DNA from: Bacillota bacterium
GTDB taxonomy: Bacteria > Bacillota_I > Bacilli_A > RF39 > UBA660
Direction: 5' to 3'
Length of the DNA stretch: 33,522 bases
Assembly: GCA_015059405.1 (NCBI GenBank)
Contig: SVAL01000004.1
Location: 89,817 to 123,338 of the forward strand
A program made the translations under genes and the position numbers. Under the pieces are notes generated by a model. That model saw nothing but the letters and a program-made list of their open reading frames with translations. It had not been told where the DNA came from and did no database searches. Numbering within the stretch: the first letter of the stretch is position 1; every line of letters starts with the position of its first letter. This document shows positions 1 through 8,020 of this stretch, in pieces.

Positions 1-20
1 AAAAAACAGCAACAAATTAC

Positions 21-46
21 AAAAAAATAAGTGTCTAATGACACTT
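21..46 (-). terminator. Rho-independent terminator of the COG2509 flavoprotein gene
   Basis: On the minus strand a 7-bp stem AAGTGTC/GACACTT with loop ATTA is followed by a T-rich tract. The stem includes the last bases of the stop codon of the gene ending at 45. Confidence 0.8.
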
Positions 47-1595
47 ACTTGTCTTTTTCTAAAATCTTTATTGCGCATTTAATACCATCTACAGAAGCAC
101 TCATAATACCACCAGCATAACCTGGACCTTCTCCACATGGATATAAACCACTTATATTAGTCATAAATTCTTCATCTCTATTAATTCTAACAGGAGAACT
201 ACTTCTTGTTTCAACACCCGTTAAAATAGCATCATCATTATTAAATCCTTTAATCTTTTTATCAAAGTATAAAATTCCTTCTTTTAAAGTATCACTGACA
301 AACTTAGGTAATATATCATTTAAATTACAAAGAGTAACACCAGGTAAATAAGTTGGTTTAACATCCCCTATAAAAGTACTTTTTCTATTATTTAAGAAAT
401 CTTCTACTCTTTGAATTGGAGCATTATAATTACTTCCTCCTAGAATAAAAGCATCTTTCTCTAACTTTTCTTGAAAACTAATACCTGATAATGGACTATC
501 TTCTAAATCTGTTATTAAAACATTTACTAAAAGTGCACTATTAGCATTTTCCCCATCTCGCTTAAATTCACTCATTCCATTAGTAACTATACTTTCTTCT
601 TCTGAGGATGATGCCATTACATATCCTCCTGGACACATACAAAAACTATAACAACTTCTGTTATCTCCATGATAAACTAATTTATATTCCGCAGGAGGTA
701 GTTTTAACTTAGTAACAGTACCATATTGACTCTCATTAATCATACTTTGCTTATGTTCAATTCTAACACCAACTGAAAAATTCTTTTTTTCCATATTTAT
801 ACCATGTTCATATAACTTATAAAAAGTATCTCTCGCACTATGACCAATTGCTAAAACTACTGTATCACTATAATACTTTTCTTTACCTACTACTCCAACT
901 ATTTTATTATCTTCAATTATAAAATCATCTATCTTTTCATTAAAATGAAACTCTCCACCTAAACTCTTTATATATTCTCTCATATTTTTAATAACATTAA
1001 TTAAATTATCAGTACCAATATGTGGTTTACTTAAATAAAGAATTTCTTTTGGTGCTCCAAACTTATGAAATGTTTCTAATACTTTATTACAAAAACTACT
1101 ATTAATACCTGTTGTTAATTTACCATCAGAAAAAGCACCTGCTCCTCCTTCTCCAAACTGAATATTACTAAGAGTATTTAACCTTCTATTTTTTCTAAAT
1201 TCATCTACATCTTTAATTCTTTCTTCAATCATAGATCCTTGTTCAAAAATAATTGGTTTAACTCCATTCTCCACTAAAGTTAATGCTGTAAATAAACCTG
1301 CTGGACCACACCCTATTATAATAGGTCTACTATTACTTTTTCTTCTAACAACAATATCTTCTATCTTTTCCTTTTCAATATGAATAACACCTTTTAAATC
1401 ATATTCCCCATCATATTCCATATCAATTGTATAATTATAGAAAACATCATTTTTATTTCTCGCATCAATTGATTTCTTTACTATATACCAATCCTTAATA
1501 TTTTCTAAAAATAACTTTTCTTTTTTACACAAGAATAAAATAAGTTCTTCATCACTTAAATCTTCTCTTACTTTTATATTATTAAATCTAATCAT
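45..1595 (-). CDS. NAD(P)/FAD-dependent oxidoreductase (COG2509-type FAD-dependent dehydrogenase)
   Basis: Predicted cytosolic flavoprotein of 516 aa. An N-terminal domain of about 90 residues precedes a Rossmann FAD-binding motif GCGPAG near residue 95, then an FAD-family segment rich in glycine (FGEGGAGAFSDGKL), and a C-terminal FAD-closing region with CGEGPGYAGGI. This order matches the uncharacterised COG2509 dehydrogenases, which are about this length; their physiological substrate is unknown to me. The start at 1595 is chosen over an upstream ATG because GGGTGAT lies 5-6 nt before it and a -10 box lies at 1617-1622, so the longer start would fall almost on the promoter. Monocistronic, with its own terminator. 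Confidence 0.85.
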   Translation of the reverse strand: MIRFNNIKVREDLSDEELILFLCKKEKLFLENIKDWYIVKKSIDARNKNDVFYNYTIDMEYDGEYDLKGVIHIEKEKIEDIVVRRKSNSRPIIIGCGPAGLFTALTLVENGVKPIIFEQGSMIEERIKDVDEFRKNRRLNTLSNIQFGEGGAGAFSDGKLTTGINSSFCNKVLETFHKFGAPKEILYLSKPHIGTDNLINVIKNMREYIKSLGGEFHFNEKIDDFIIEDNKIVGVVGKEKYYSDTVVLAIGHSARDTFYKLYEHGINMEKKNFSVGVRIEHKQSMINESQYGTVTKLKLPPAEYKLVYHGDNRSCYSFCMCPGGYVMASSSEEESIVTNGMSEFKRDGENANSALLVNVLITDLEDSPLSGISFQEKLEKDAFILGGSNYNAPIQRVEDFLNNRKSTFIGDVKPTYLPGVTLCNLNDILPKFVSDTLKEGILYFDKKIKGFNNDDAILTGVETRSSSPVRINRDEEFMTNISGLYPCGEGPGYAGGIMSASVDGIKCAIKILEKDK

Positions 1596-1616
1596 AATAT
1601 CACCCAAATCACTACT

Positions 1617-1622
1617 ATTATA
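1617..1622 (-). promoter_or_regulatory. -10 box of the COG2509 flavoprotein gene
   Basis: TATAAT on the minus strand, 22 nt upstream of the chosen ATG, in the context TTGTATAATAG. No convincing -35 was recognised. Confidence 0.5.
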
Positions 1623-1637
1623 CAATACAAATATAAA

Positions 1638-1663
1638 TAAAAAAAGAATAGTTAAACTATTCT
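1638..1663 (-). terminator. Terminator of the clostripain-like gene
   Basis: Minus-strand stem AGAATAG/CTATTCT with a 5-nt loop, followed by seven T. It overlaps the TAG stop codon at 1662-1664. Confidence 0.8.
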
Positions 1664-3755
1664 ATTTTACTTGAATTAAATCTGAATAAGTATATAAATT
1701 ATCTACATCATATATCTTAAACATAACATAATAATTACTATCTAATTCTACTTTTTCAAAACTATAATTATTTTCTAAAACTATACTAGATGGTGTCCAA
1801 GGATTTTTATCCCATGTATTATCTATTTCACCATTTCTATACATTTGATAAGTACCTGTTGTAAATGTCATACTAGAGAAATCTTTAATATCTAAAAACA
1901 TTCCAGATGATGATTCTGTACTAGATTCTATAACTTTAGATATAGTTACATTATCTCCCATATTAAAATATACTTTAGCGTTATATGTACCATTTGCATC
2001 TCTTAATTCACTATCAGCATAGTACTTATTAAATCTATTAACATTTACATTTATAATTTGACTATGATTATTATCTACACTAACAGCTTTAATTAAATTC
2101 ATATTTAAATCCATTGTATAACTACTCTTTGCAAGTTCAAAAGTATCAGAAGTAAATACAGGAGTATATCTACCATCACTTTCTTTTTTAAATATCATAT
2201 ATGATGCTTTTGTAAAATTATCCACATCTTCATCATATAAATTTAAAGATAATTTTTTATTACTTATACTAATCTTTATATCATCTTTACTAATAGCAGA
2301 AAATCCACCATTACTAGAAGATGATTGTAAAGAATCAAATCTTTGAATAAATTCATAATAATCATTTAAACCATTTAAATTTTTATATCCATTATAATGA
2401 ATTCTTCTAGCATTACTTCCACTTCTATAAGGGAAATAAATAGCTAAACCTTTAGAAAAACTATTATTACTCCAGTTATATATAATAGCATCATCTAATA
2501 AATTTAATACTTCTTCTGCTTTACTAGAAGATAAAGTCTTTAATCCTTGAATTAATTGATATAAATCAACAGTATCATAATCATTACATCCAGATTCTGA
2601 TGCATATTGATATAAATTACTTCTTACACGAGAAATAGTATTATAATTTAAATCTAAATTAACTGATTTAAAGAAAGAACCTAATTTATTTTCAAGTTCA
2701 TCTATCTTACTTAAATCAAGAATTGCATAAGTAGAAACAGGGAACATTTCATCTAAAGTACCTCCACTTCTCTCTGCTAAATAATCAAGAGAAGCTTCAT
2801 AATTAGAAATAAACTTTTTACCAAAATCAATACCAGTATCTTCTAAAGTTACATCATTAATAAAATCAAATACACCTTTACCCATGTATCCACCCCATGT
2901 AACTTCTTCACTAGCTACAAAATACTTAGCATATGGTACAAATACACTAGCCATTTCTAAAGTACTATTTAAACAACTTCTAAATACAACAGTTTCTAAT
3001 TTATTATCTTCTTTGAACTCACTATTTTTTAAAGCTTCAGTTAATTCATTTAAACTTAAATAGTCACTCATAAATAATTCATCACTACTAATACCAAGAG
3101 CACCTAAACCATGATTCCACATAATTAAATCATATTTATCTGCTTCATAATTATCATAAGCATAATCAAACAAAGTACTTAAAGAATTACTTGCACCCAT
3201 ACTTTGTTTATTATATGTTTTTTTCTTTACAAATCCATCTTCTTCTAAAACGTATATAGCATTTTCATCATTTTCTACATAGTTAAACCATTTCTTAGAC
3301 CCACCCGTGTAAACAACAACATTAGTAGTATCTAAATCTATCTCTTCAACATTAATAGATTTTAAATCAGATGTAGCAAGACCAAGTCTACTTTCTAAGT
3401 CTGATCCACATAAATAAATCATAATAGTTCTTGAATCAATAACATCATCCTTCATCTTTTTATCTGGATTAAAAAATAAAAATATAAATACAAATACTAA
3501 AACAACTACTATACCAAACAAAGCAACAATAAGCGCAATATTACTCTTCTTCTTAGGAGTATTTACATTACTATTAACACTATTATTTACATTATAATTC
3601 ACATTATTAACAGGAGTAGTCATAGTATTTACATTCATATTAACATTCATATTATTATTCATATTGTTATTAATATTAGGATTAACTTGATTACCACAAT
3701 TAGGGCAAAAAGATGATCCTGGTTTTATCTCTTTTCCACAATTTTTACAAAACAT
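1662..3755 (-). CDS. Membrane-anchored clostripain-family (C11) cysteine peptidase with zinc ribbon
   Basis: Protein of 697 aa. Residues 3-20 form a CxxC-CxxC zinc ribbon (CKNC, CPNC). Residues about 24-66 are an Asn-rich low-complexity linker. About 73-95 is one strong transmembrane helix. The C-terminal part has C11 peptidase hallmarks: RTIMIYLCGSDLE near 109-121, catalytic-type His215 in MWNHG and Cys261 in FRSCLNS. From topology I infer the ribbon is cytosolic and the peptidase domain faces outside. Clostripain homologues cut after basic residues, but the substrate here is unknown. RBS GAGGTG lies 7 nt upstream. It has its own extended -10 promoter at 3781-3789. About 200 residues follow the peptidase core and look like an extracellular beta-rich tail. 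Confidence 0.88.
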   Translation of the reverse strand: MFCKNCGKEIKPGSSFCPNCGNQVNPNINNNMNNNMNVNMNVNTMTTPVNNVNYNVNNSVNSNVNTPKKKSNIALIVALFGIVVVLVFVFIFLFFNPDKKMKDDVIDSRTIMIYLCGSDLESRLGLATSDLKSINVEEIDLDTTNVVVYTGGSKKWFNYVENDENAIYVLEEDGFVKKKTYNKQSMGASNSLSTLFDYAYDNYEADKYDLIMWNHGLGALGISSDELFMSDYLSLNELTEALKNSEFKEDNKLETVVFRSCLNSTLEMASVFVPYAKYFVASEEVTWGGYMGKGVFDFINDVTLEDTGIDFGKKFISNYEASLDYLAERSGGTLDEMFPVSTYAILDLSKIDELENKLGSFFKSVNLDLNYNTISRVRSNLYQYASESGCNDYDTVDLYQLIQGLKTLSSSKAEEVLNLLDDAIIYNWSNNSFSKGLAIYFPYRSGSNARRIHYNGYKNLNGLNDYYEFIQRFDSLQSSSSNGGFSAISKDDIKISISNKKLSLNLYDEDVDNFTKASYMIFKKESDGRYTPVFTSDTFELAKSSYTMDLNMNLIKAVSVDNNHSQIINVNVNRFNKYYADSELRDANGTYNAKVYFNMGDNVTISKVIESSTESSSGMFLDIKDFSSMTFTTGTYQMYRNGEIDNTWDKNPWTPSSIVLENNYSFEKVELDSNYYVMFKIYDVDNLYTYSDLIQVK

Positions 3756-3780
3756 ACAAACACCTCTATATTATAAGAGT

Positions 3781-3789
3781 ATTATAGCA
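3781..3789 (-). promoter_or_regulatory. Extended -10 promoter of the clostripain-like gene
   Basis: TGCTATAAT on the minus strand (TGn plus a perfect TATAAT), 26 nt upstream of the ATG. The preceding T-rich stretch shows no clear -35. Confidence 0.6.
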
Positions 3790-3818
3790 CAAAAAAAGAA
3801 AGTTAAAAATACTTTCTA
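3790..3818 (-). terminator. Terminator of the small membrane protein gene
   Basis: Minus-strand stem AGAAAGT/ACTTTCT with a 7-nt loop, followed by a T run. It lies just after the stop at 3823. Confidence 0.65.
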
Positions 3819-3822
3819 TCTT

Positions 3823-4065
3823 TTATCTTAACGCAACTGTTCCACGTGGCGGTCTTGTTTCTCTTCTAGGAATTTCAAAATAATTTGCTTCTTCCATTCC
3901 ACCGTTTAATCCAACCAATACACCAGCAAGACCAAGAGCAATTCCCATTCCTTGAGCAATAGGATGTGGTATTAAAGTAAATCCACCAGAAATTGCAGTT
4001 AAAACAGCCGCACAGATTTTTAAGTTTTTAATTTTTTTACCATGTTCTGCTAAACTATCTTTCAT
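3823..4065 (-). CDS. Small hydrophobic protein of unknown function
   Basis: An 80-aa protein I do not recognise. A charged N-terminus (KDSLAEHGKKIKNLK) is followed by two short hydrophobic segments rich in Gly and Ala around residues 17-35 and 40-55, with a proline turn between them. The tail is basic and Pro/Arg-rich (RRETRPPRG). This suggests a small membrane-associated hairpin protein. The ATG at 4065 is preferred because AGGAG lies 8 nt upstream and a TATAAT box at 4085-4090 leaves no room for the upstream start. It is flanked by terminators on both sides, so it is probably transcribed alone. Confidence 0.6.
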   Translation of the reverse strand: MKDSLAEHGKKIKNLKICAAVLTAISGGFTLIPHPIAQGMGIALGLAGVLVGLNGGMEEANYFEIPRRETRPPRGTVALR

Positions 4066-4084
4066 ATTTCTCACTCCTATTATC

Positions 4085-4090
4085 ATTATA
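4085..4090 (-). promoter_or_regulatory. -10 box of the small membrane protein gene
   Basis: TATAAT on the minus strand in TTGTATAATGATAATAGGAG. The same string TATAATGATAATAG recurs upstream of the next gene (5223-5228). The upstream terminator hairpin lies where a -35 would be. Confidence 0.5.
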
Positions 4091-4092
4091 CA

Positions 4093-4118
4093 AATAAAAA
4101 AAGACTGTTTCCAGTCTT
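4093..4118 (-). terminator. Terminator of the dehydrogenase gene
   Basis: Minus-strand stem AAAGACTG/CAGTCTTT with a 4-nt loop and seven T. A clear Rho-independent terminator just after the stop at 4125. Confidence 0.85.
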
Positions 4119-4124
4119 TTTACG

Positions 4125-5201
4125 CTATTTTACATATTCATTTAACGGTTTTACTCTATATTGTAAATCACCCATGTCAGCAGTTGGCACAAATCCAGGT
4201 TGAGCCATAATTAAATCTGGTAAACGATTAACTACACTTGCACAAGTAAGTTCAACAGTAGCTGGACGTTGAACAGTAACAGTAGTTTCTGGTTCTCCAA
4301 CAATTGTCCATTCATTTACATCAAATTCATCTGGTGCATATACTTTACCTACACACTTAGTTTCTAAAGTAATACCTTCTTCAGTTTCAGTAGTAACAAC
4401 AGCACTCATACCTGTAGCATCTCCTGCTTTAACTACCATTCCTAAAGTACTAGAATTAATATCTTCTTTATATGTTTCAGGTACACATTGTTGTGATTGA
4501 CTAACAGCATGTAAACCTAATTTTTCACATAACCATCCATTTACATTCCACATGTAACTTGGAGCATATGTTCCTCCGTCAATTAATGCTTGTCTTTCTT
4601 CAGCACTCATTCTGTCAACACTAGCAATCTTTTCATCAAATTCTGCTAAAGTTAAACCAGCACCATGTGCTTCAGCAAGAGCAATACCATAATCTTCTAC
4701 ATTATACCAAGATTCACCAATAATTTTAGTAATCTTATGAGTAGAAGCAGCAATTGAAGTAACTAATTGTCCCCAATAAATATCTTGGTATCCACTACCA
4801 GTAATAGTACAATTATTTTCTCTAGCTAATTTATCAATTTTAGCTGTTAAATTTGGATTAGAATTCCATGAGAAGAAAGCTTCTTCACATGTACTAATAG
4901 CATTAATACCAAGTTCTGCACAAAGCATTAAAGGTACTTCTAAGTCACTTAATAAACTCATAGTAGTAACAATACATGCATCTGGTTTTAATTCAGCAAG
5001 TAATTCTCTAGCATTATCAGCATGAGTTACAACTACACCCTTATCTTCACATTCCATAATACTACCAATATCTTTACCAACTACTGCTGGATTAATATCA
5101 ATAGCACCAACGATTTCTGCACCTTTCTCGTAAACATATCTCATAGTATATTTACTCATTTTACCGCATCCATATTGAACAATACGTAATTTTCTTTCCA
5201 T
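4125..5201 (-). CDS. Dihydrodipicolinate-reductase-like NAD(P) dehydrogenase (2,4-diaminopentanoate dehydrogenase-like)
   Basis: Protein of 358 aa. Residues 1-35 form a Rossmann start (IVQYGCGKM, then VGAIDINPAVVGKD), and residues 80-110 hold the DAPDH-like segment with ISTCEEAFFSWNSNP. The sequence resembles COG3804 enzymes, including 2,4-diaminopentanoate dehydrogenase of clostridial ornithine fermentation. No other ornithine-degradation gene is present here, so the substrate is uncertain. The start is set by GAGGAG 9 nt before the ATG. The gene is visibly less AT-rich than its neighbours, which fits high expression or acquisition. Monocistronic: promoter at 5223-5250, terminator at 4093-4118. 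Confidence 0.75.
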   Translation of the reverse strand: MERKLRIVQYGCGKMSKYTMRYVYEKGAEIVGAIDINPAVVGKDIGSIMECEDKGVVVTHADNARELLAELKPDACIVTTMSLLSDLEVPLMLCAELGINAISTCEEAFFSWNSNPNLTAKIDKLARENNCTITGSGYQDIYWGQLVTSIAASTHKITKIIGESWYNVEDYGIALAEAHGAGLTLAEFDEKIASVDRMSAEERQALIDGGTYAPSYMWNVNGWLCEKLGLHAVSQSQQCVPETYKEDINSSTLGMVVKAGDATGMSAVVTTETEEGITLETKCVGKVYAPDEFDVNEWTIVGEPETTVTVQRPATVELTCASVVNRLPDLIMAQPGFVPTADMGDLQYRVKPLNEYVK

Positions 5202-5222
5202 TAAATCATCTCCTCTATTATC

Positions 5223-5250
5223 ATTATACAAAATAAATTTTTTTAAACAA
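5223..5250 (-). promoter_or_regulatory. Promoter of the DAPDH-like gene
   Basis: Minus strand: -35 TTGTTT (5245-5250), 16-bp spacer, -10 TATAAT (5223-5228), 22 nt upstream of the start codon. Confidence 0.6.
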
Positions 5251-5310
5251 TATTTGTGGAAAAAGTTTTTTTAACTTTACAAGAAATTATACAAATATTT
5301 TATACACAAC

Positions 5311-5991
5311 TTATTTTATCTTTAAACTACGAAGATAATTCTTCTTATCATTATCTACTCGATAAGACTCTATTGCTTTTTGAATAGACTTATTATGAAT
5401 CCATTTATTAAGTCTTTTTTCTTTAAAAATATCAATAGTTCTATCATATTGCTTTATTAAAGCATATGAAAAATACCAAGCTATAGCCATATTTATATAA
5501 TATTCAGAACTATTTATATTTAAAACAATATCATTTATCTCATCACTAAAATAATCATCTAAATAAAAACTAAGTAATGTTACTATCCCAAATCTTACTG
5601 AATAAACCTCCTTAGTATGTATCCATTCTTTTACTTTATCTAATATACGATTCTGATCTTTCTCAAAAGCTTTAGACTTCAACAAATCACAAGTAGCCCA
5701 ATTATCTATATAAGGCAAGAAAATATCTAGTTCAACTAATAATTCGTCTAAATCTTTATATAAAGATAATATACAAGAATGAAGAGTATTTTCTTCATAA
5801 TAATAATGTGGTAACTCTTTTATAAATTCTTTATAACTACCATCTTTAATCATATCTTTAGCTATACTTCTTAAAGTTGGCGTCCTAACACCAATAAACC
5901 TATCTTTATCAACATTTGGTACTAAACTACTATGAAAATCTTTATATTTTAAATCTTGATTTGAAAACAAAATATCAATAACCTTTTTCAT
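5311..5991 (-). CDS. DNA alkylation repair protein, AlkD family
   Basis: A 226-aa all-helical HEAT-like protein. AlkD glycosylases remove positively charged alkyl purines such as N3- and N7-alkylpurines. Visible counterparts of AlkD active-site residues are Trp98 and Asp102 (DNWATCD, the correct spacing of four), Arg133 (VRFG) and Trp172 (AWYFSYAL). The N-terminal GVRTPTLRSIAK is also typical. Length matches the family (about 210-240 aa). It starts 2 nt after the stop of the cysteine-rich gene upstream, so the two are probably co-transcribed and translationally coupled. No strong terminator was found in 5230-5310; only a weak AAAGTT/AACTTT hairpin is present. Confidence 0.88.
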   Translation of the reverse strand: MKKVIDILFSNQDLKYKDFHSSLVPNVDKDRFIGVRTPTLRSIAKDMIKDGSYKEFIKELPHYYYEENTLHSCILSLYKDLDELLVELDIFLPYIDNWATCDLLKSKAFEKDQNRILDKVKEWIHTKEVYSVRFGIVTLLSFYLDDYFSDEINDIVLNINSSEYYINMAIAWYFSYALIKQYDRTIDIFKEKRLNKWIHNKSIQKAIESYRVDNDKKNYLRSLKIK

Positions 5992-5993
5992 AT

Positions 5994-6587
5994 TTATTTC
6001 CTTTTCTTAATAATTCTAATAATAGATTTCTTTATCATACGATAAACATATTTAAATAATACAACCATTATACTTCCAATATATAAATCATTTATTACTT
6101 CTTCTCTTAAATTAAAATAATCAGTACTTATTATATATCTTTGTCTGATAGTAAGTATTTTAAATATTTTAATATCTTTAATAGTTAAAACTTTATGTCT
6201 TTTTTTAGCCTCTGAACAAAAAAATAATTTACATGCTAAATTCTTAGTTAAACATCCCTTGTTTTTTTGATGAAAACAAAGTCTGCAACAACCATTATAC
6301 TTATTATTTTTTAATTTTCTTTGAATATAACATTGATCATCTTTAAAACCACATACATTTTTACCTTCATAAAAACTATCTATTTCTAAACAAGCAGCAT
6401 CATATATATATTCAATTCTTTTTCTTCTATTTTTTATATTTAAAGCATTAATAAAACTAGAAATATTATATTTATCTTTTTCCATTTCAAACATAACATT
6501 CCTATATATAAAACTACGATATAACCAAAGCCTTTTATAAAACTTATCCAAATCTTTCTTTGTATTAATAATTATTTTTTTCTTCAT
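5994..6587 (-). CDS. Cysteine-rich protein of unknown function
   Basis: A 197-aa protein I cannot assign. A helical, basic N-terminal half leads to a cluster of eight cysteines between residues 79 and 124 (79, 86, 100, 101, 104, 112, 119, 124; GCCRLC, GCLT, LACKLFFC), plus Cys66. The pattern suggests an Fe-S or zinc site. The C-terminus is hydrophobic then strongly basic (IKKSIIRIIKKRK), possibly membrane-peripheral. An extended -10 box at 6607-6615 means transcription should begin near 6600, which rules out the longer reading frame start at 6620. The SD is weak (AGGT about 10 nt upstream). First gene of a pair with the AlkD-like glycosylase. Confidence 0.65.
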   Translation of the reverse strand: MKKKIIINTKKDLDKFYKRLWLYRSFIYRNVMFEMEKDKYNISSFINALNIKNRRKRIEYIYDAACLEIDSFYEGKNVCGFKDDQCYIQRKLKNNKYNGCCRLCFHQKNKGCLTKNLACKLFFCSEAKKRHKVLTIKDIKIFKILTIRQRYIISTDYFNLREEVINDLYIGSIMVVLFKYVYRMIKKSIIRIIKKRK

Positions 6588-6606
6588 ACCACATCTACCT
6601 AAAACA

Positions 6607-6615
6607 ATTATATCA
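6607..6615 (-). promoter_or_regulatory. Extended -10 promoter of the Cys-rich/AlkD pair
   Basis: TGATATAAT on the minus strand, 20 nt upstream of the chosen ATG at 6587. It fixes that start. Confidence 0.6.
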
Positions 6616-6621
6616 TACAAC

Positions 6622-6648
6622 TAAAAAAAGATTGAATTAATCAATCTT
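6622..6648 (-). terminator. Terminator of the nine-gene MoxR operon
   Basis: Minus-strand stem AAGATTGA/TTCAATCTT around a TTAA loop, followed by seven T. It overlaps the TAA stop of the rubredoxin gene at 6637-6639. Confidence 0.8.
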
Positions 6649-7269
6649 TTCAAATGCTTCATAACCTTGACCACATATTGGACAAGTAAAATCTAATGGA
6701 AGTTCATCACCTTCATAAATATATCCACATATCATACATTTCCATCTATTACCTTTAATTTCTTCTACTATATTTTCTTGATATGTAGGCGCTTTCTTTG
6801 GACTACTTCCTTTTAATACTTCATGATAATACTTATACGTCATAACATTTTTATTATCATATTTGTTCATATTAATTACTTTACCAACAAAAATAGTATG
6901 TGTTTCTGTTTCTAAAACACTAGTTACTTCACAAATAATATATCCATTACTATCTTTAATAACTGGAATACCTTCTACTAACTCATGTTCAAATAAAGAA
7001 TACTTCTCAACTTCTTTACTACTAGAAAATCCAAATGTACCAATAATATTAGGATTACTTTCTTCATTTAAAATAGATACTGAAAACATATTACTTTTCT
7101 TAATACACTCATTTGTATAATTATCATGATTTATACTAATAGCAATACTAGCAGGATTAGATGTTATTTGCATAACACTATTAGCAATACATCCCACTTT
7201 TCTTTCACCATCTAAACTTCCAACTACATATACACCATATGTTAAATCTCTAAGAATCTTATTATCCAT
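6637..7269 (-). CDS. hrb: High-molecular-weight rubredoxin (flavin reductase domain plus rubredoxin)
   Basis: A 210-aa fusion. Residues 1-155 are a flavin-reductase-like FMN domain (TYGVYVVGS; GCIANSVMQITSNPASIAISI). Residues about 175-210 are a rubredoxin with iron ligands Cys178, Cys181, Cys196 and Cys199 (CMICGYIYEG, CPICG). The same architecture is known for Hrb of acetogens, which passes electrons from NAD(P)H to flavodiiron proteins in O2/NO stress; no flavodiiron gene is in this window. AGGAGG lies 6 nt before the ATG. Last gene of the MoxR operon, 8 nt after fabG. The linkage suggests a redox role but does not prove one. Confidence 0.9.
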   Translation of the reverse strand: MDNKILRDLTYGVYVVGSLDGERKVGCIANSVMQITSNPASIAISINHDNYTNECIKKSNMFSVSILNEESNPNIIGTFGFSSSKEVEKYSLFEHELVEGIPVIKDSNGYIICEVTSVLETETHTIFVGKVINMNKYDNKNVMTYKYYHEVLKGSSPKKAPTYQENIVEEIKGNRWKCMICGYIYEGDELPLDFTCPICGQGYEAFEKID

Positions 7270-7277
7270 ATTTCCTC

Positions 7278-8012
7278 CTAATTCATTGCTGCCCCATCAA
7301 CAGATAAAATTTCCCCAGTTACATAACTAGCCATATCACTAGCTAAGAATAAAAATGCATTCGCAACATCCTCTGGTTTTCCAATTCTTCCAAGAGGTAT
7401 TGTCTTAATTAAAGGTTCAATCATTTCCTTTGGTAAATTTTTAACCATATCAGTTTCAGTAATACCAGGAGCTACTGCATTAACCCTAATATTATATTTA
7501 CCAAGTTCACGAGCTAAAGATTTAGTAATTCCATTAACCGCATACTTACTAGCTGGATACATAACACCACTAGGTTGACCATAAATACTAACCATAGAAC
7601 TAGTATTTATAATAACTCCACCATTTTCTTTTAAATATTCAACAACTACTTTAGAACAATTATAAACAGCTTTAATATTTATATCCACAATCTTTTCATA
7701 TTCTTCTTCAGTATATTTTTCAATTGGAGTAGCTGAACTAACTCCAGCATTATTTACAAGTATATCTATTTTTCCATACTTATTAATAACTTCATCATAT
7801 GCGTTTTTTACTTCATCTAAACTAGATAAATTAGGATATAAACCAAAAACATCATACCCTTCTTCTTTTAAACTAGAAACTGCTTTTTTAACAGATTCCT
7901 CTCTTGAACCAAATAAAACTACTTTAGCTTTATTATTTAAAAACTTTTTTACAATCTCGTAACCTATACCTCTAGTACCTCCAGTTACAATTGCTACTTT
8001 TCCTTCTAACAT
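7278..8012 (-). CDS. fabG: SDR-family 3-oxoacyl-ACP reductase-like (FabG)
   Basis: A 244-aa classical short-chain dehydrogenase/reductase. NAD(P)-binding TGGTRGIG lies at residues 10-17, NNAG near 87-90, a catalytic Ser in NTSSM near 139 and YxxxK in YPASKYA near 152-156. The C-terminal LSVDGAAMN is typical of FabG. Standard role: NADPH reduction of 3-oxoacyl-ACP in fatty acid elongation. No other fab gene is here, so it could be a paralogue acting on another carbonyl substrate. RBS AGGAGGG is close to the ATG. It lies in the operon 8 nt after the WG-like membrane protein gene and 8 nt before the rubredoxin gene. Confidence 0.88.
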   Translation of the reverse strand: MLEGKVAIVTGGTRGIGYEIVKKFLNNKAKVVLFGSREESVKKAVSSLKEEGYDVFGLYPNLSSLDEVKNAYDEVINKYGKIDILVNNAGVSSATPIEKYTEEEYEKIVDINIKAVYNCSKVVVEYLKENGGVIINTSSMVSIYGQPSGVMYPASKYAVNGITKSLARELGKYNIRVNAVAPGITETDMVKNLPKEMIEPLIKTIPLGRIGKPEDVANAFLFLASDMASYVTGEILSVDGAAMN

Positions 8013-8020
8013 AAACCCTC

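Noticed and set aside
3595-3690. Tandem DNA repeat or CRISPR-like array
   Set aside because: The ATT/CAT-rich repeats are imperfect and encode the Asn-rich linker in frame, so they are coding low complexity.
5230-5310. Terminator of the alkD-like gene
   Set aside because: Only AAAGTT/AACTTT with a T loop was found, too weak to call and poorly placed relative to a T-tract.
6863-7120. Plus-strand open frame
   Set aside because: Lies fully inside the hrb coding sequence on the other strand, has no ribosome binding site and a composition typical of a shadow frame. The same holds for plus frames at 8147-8347, 9525-9848, 21503-21694 and 33276-33467, and the minus frame at 19309-19512.
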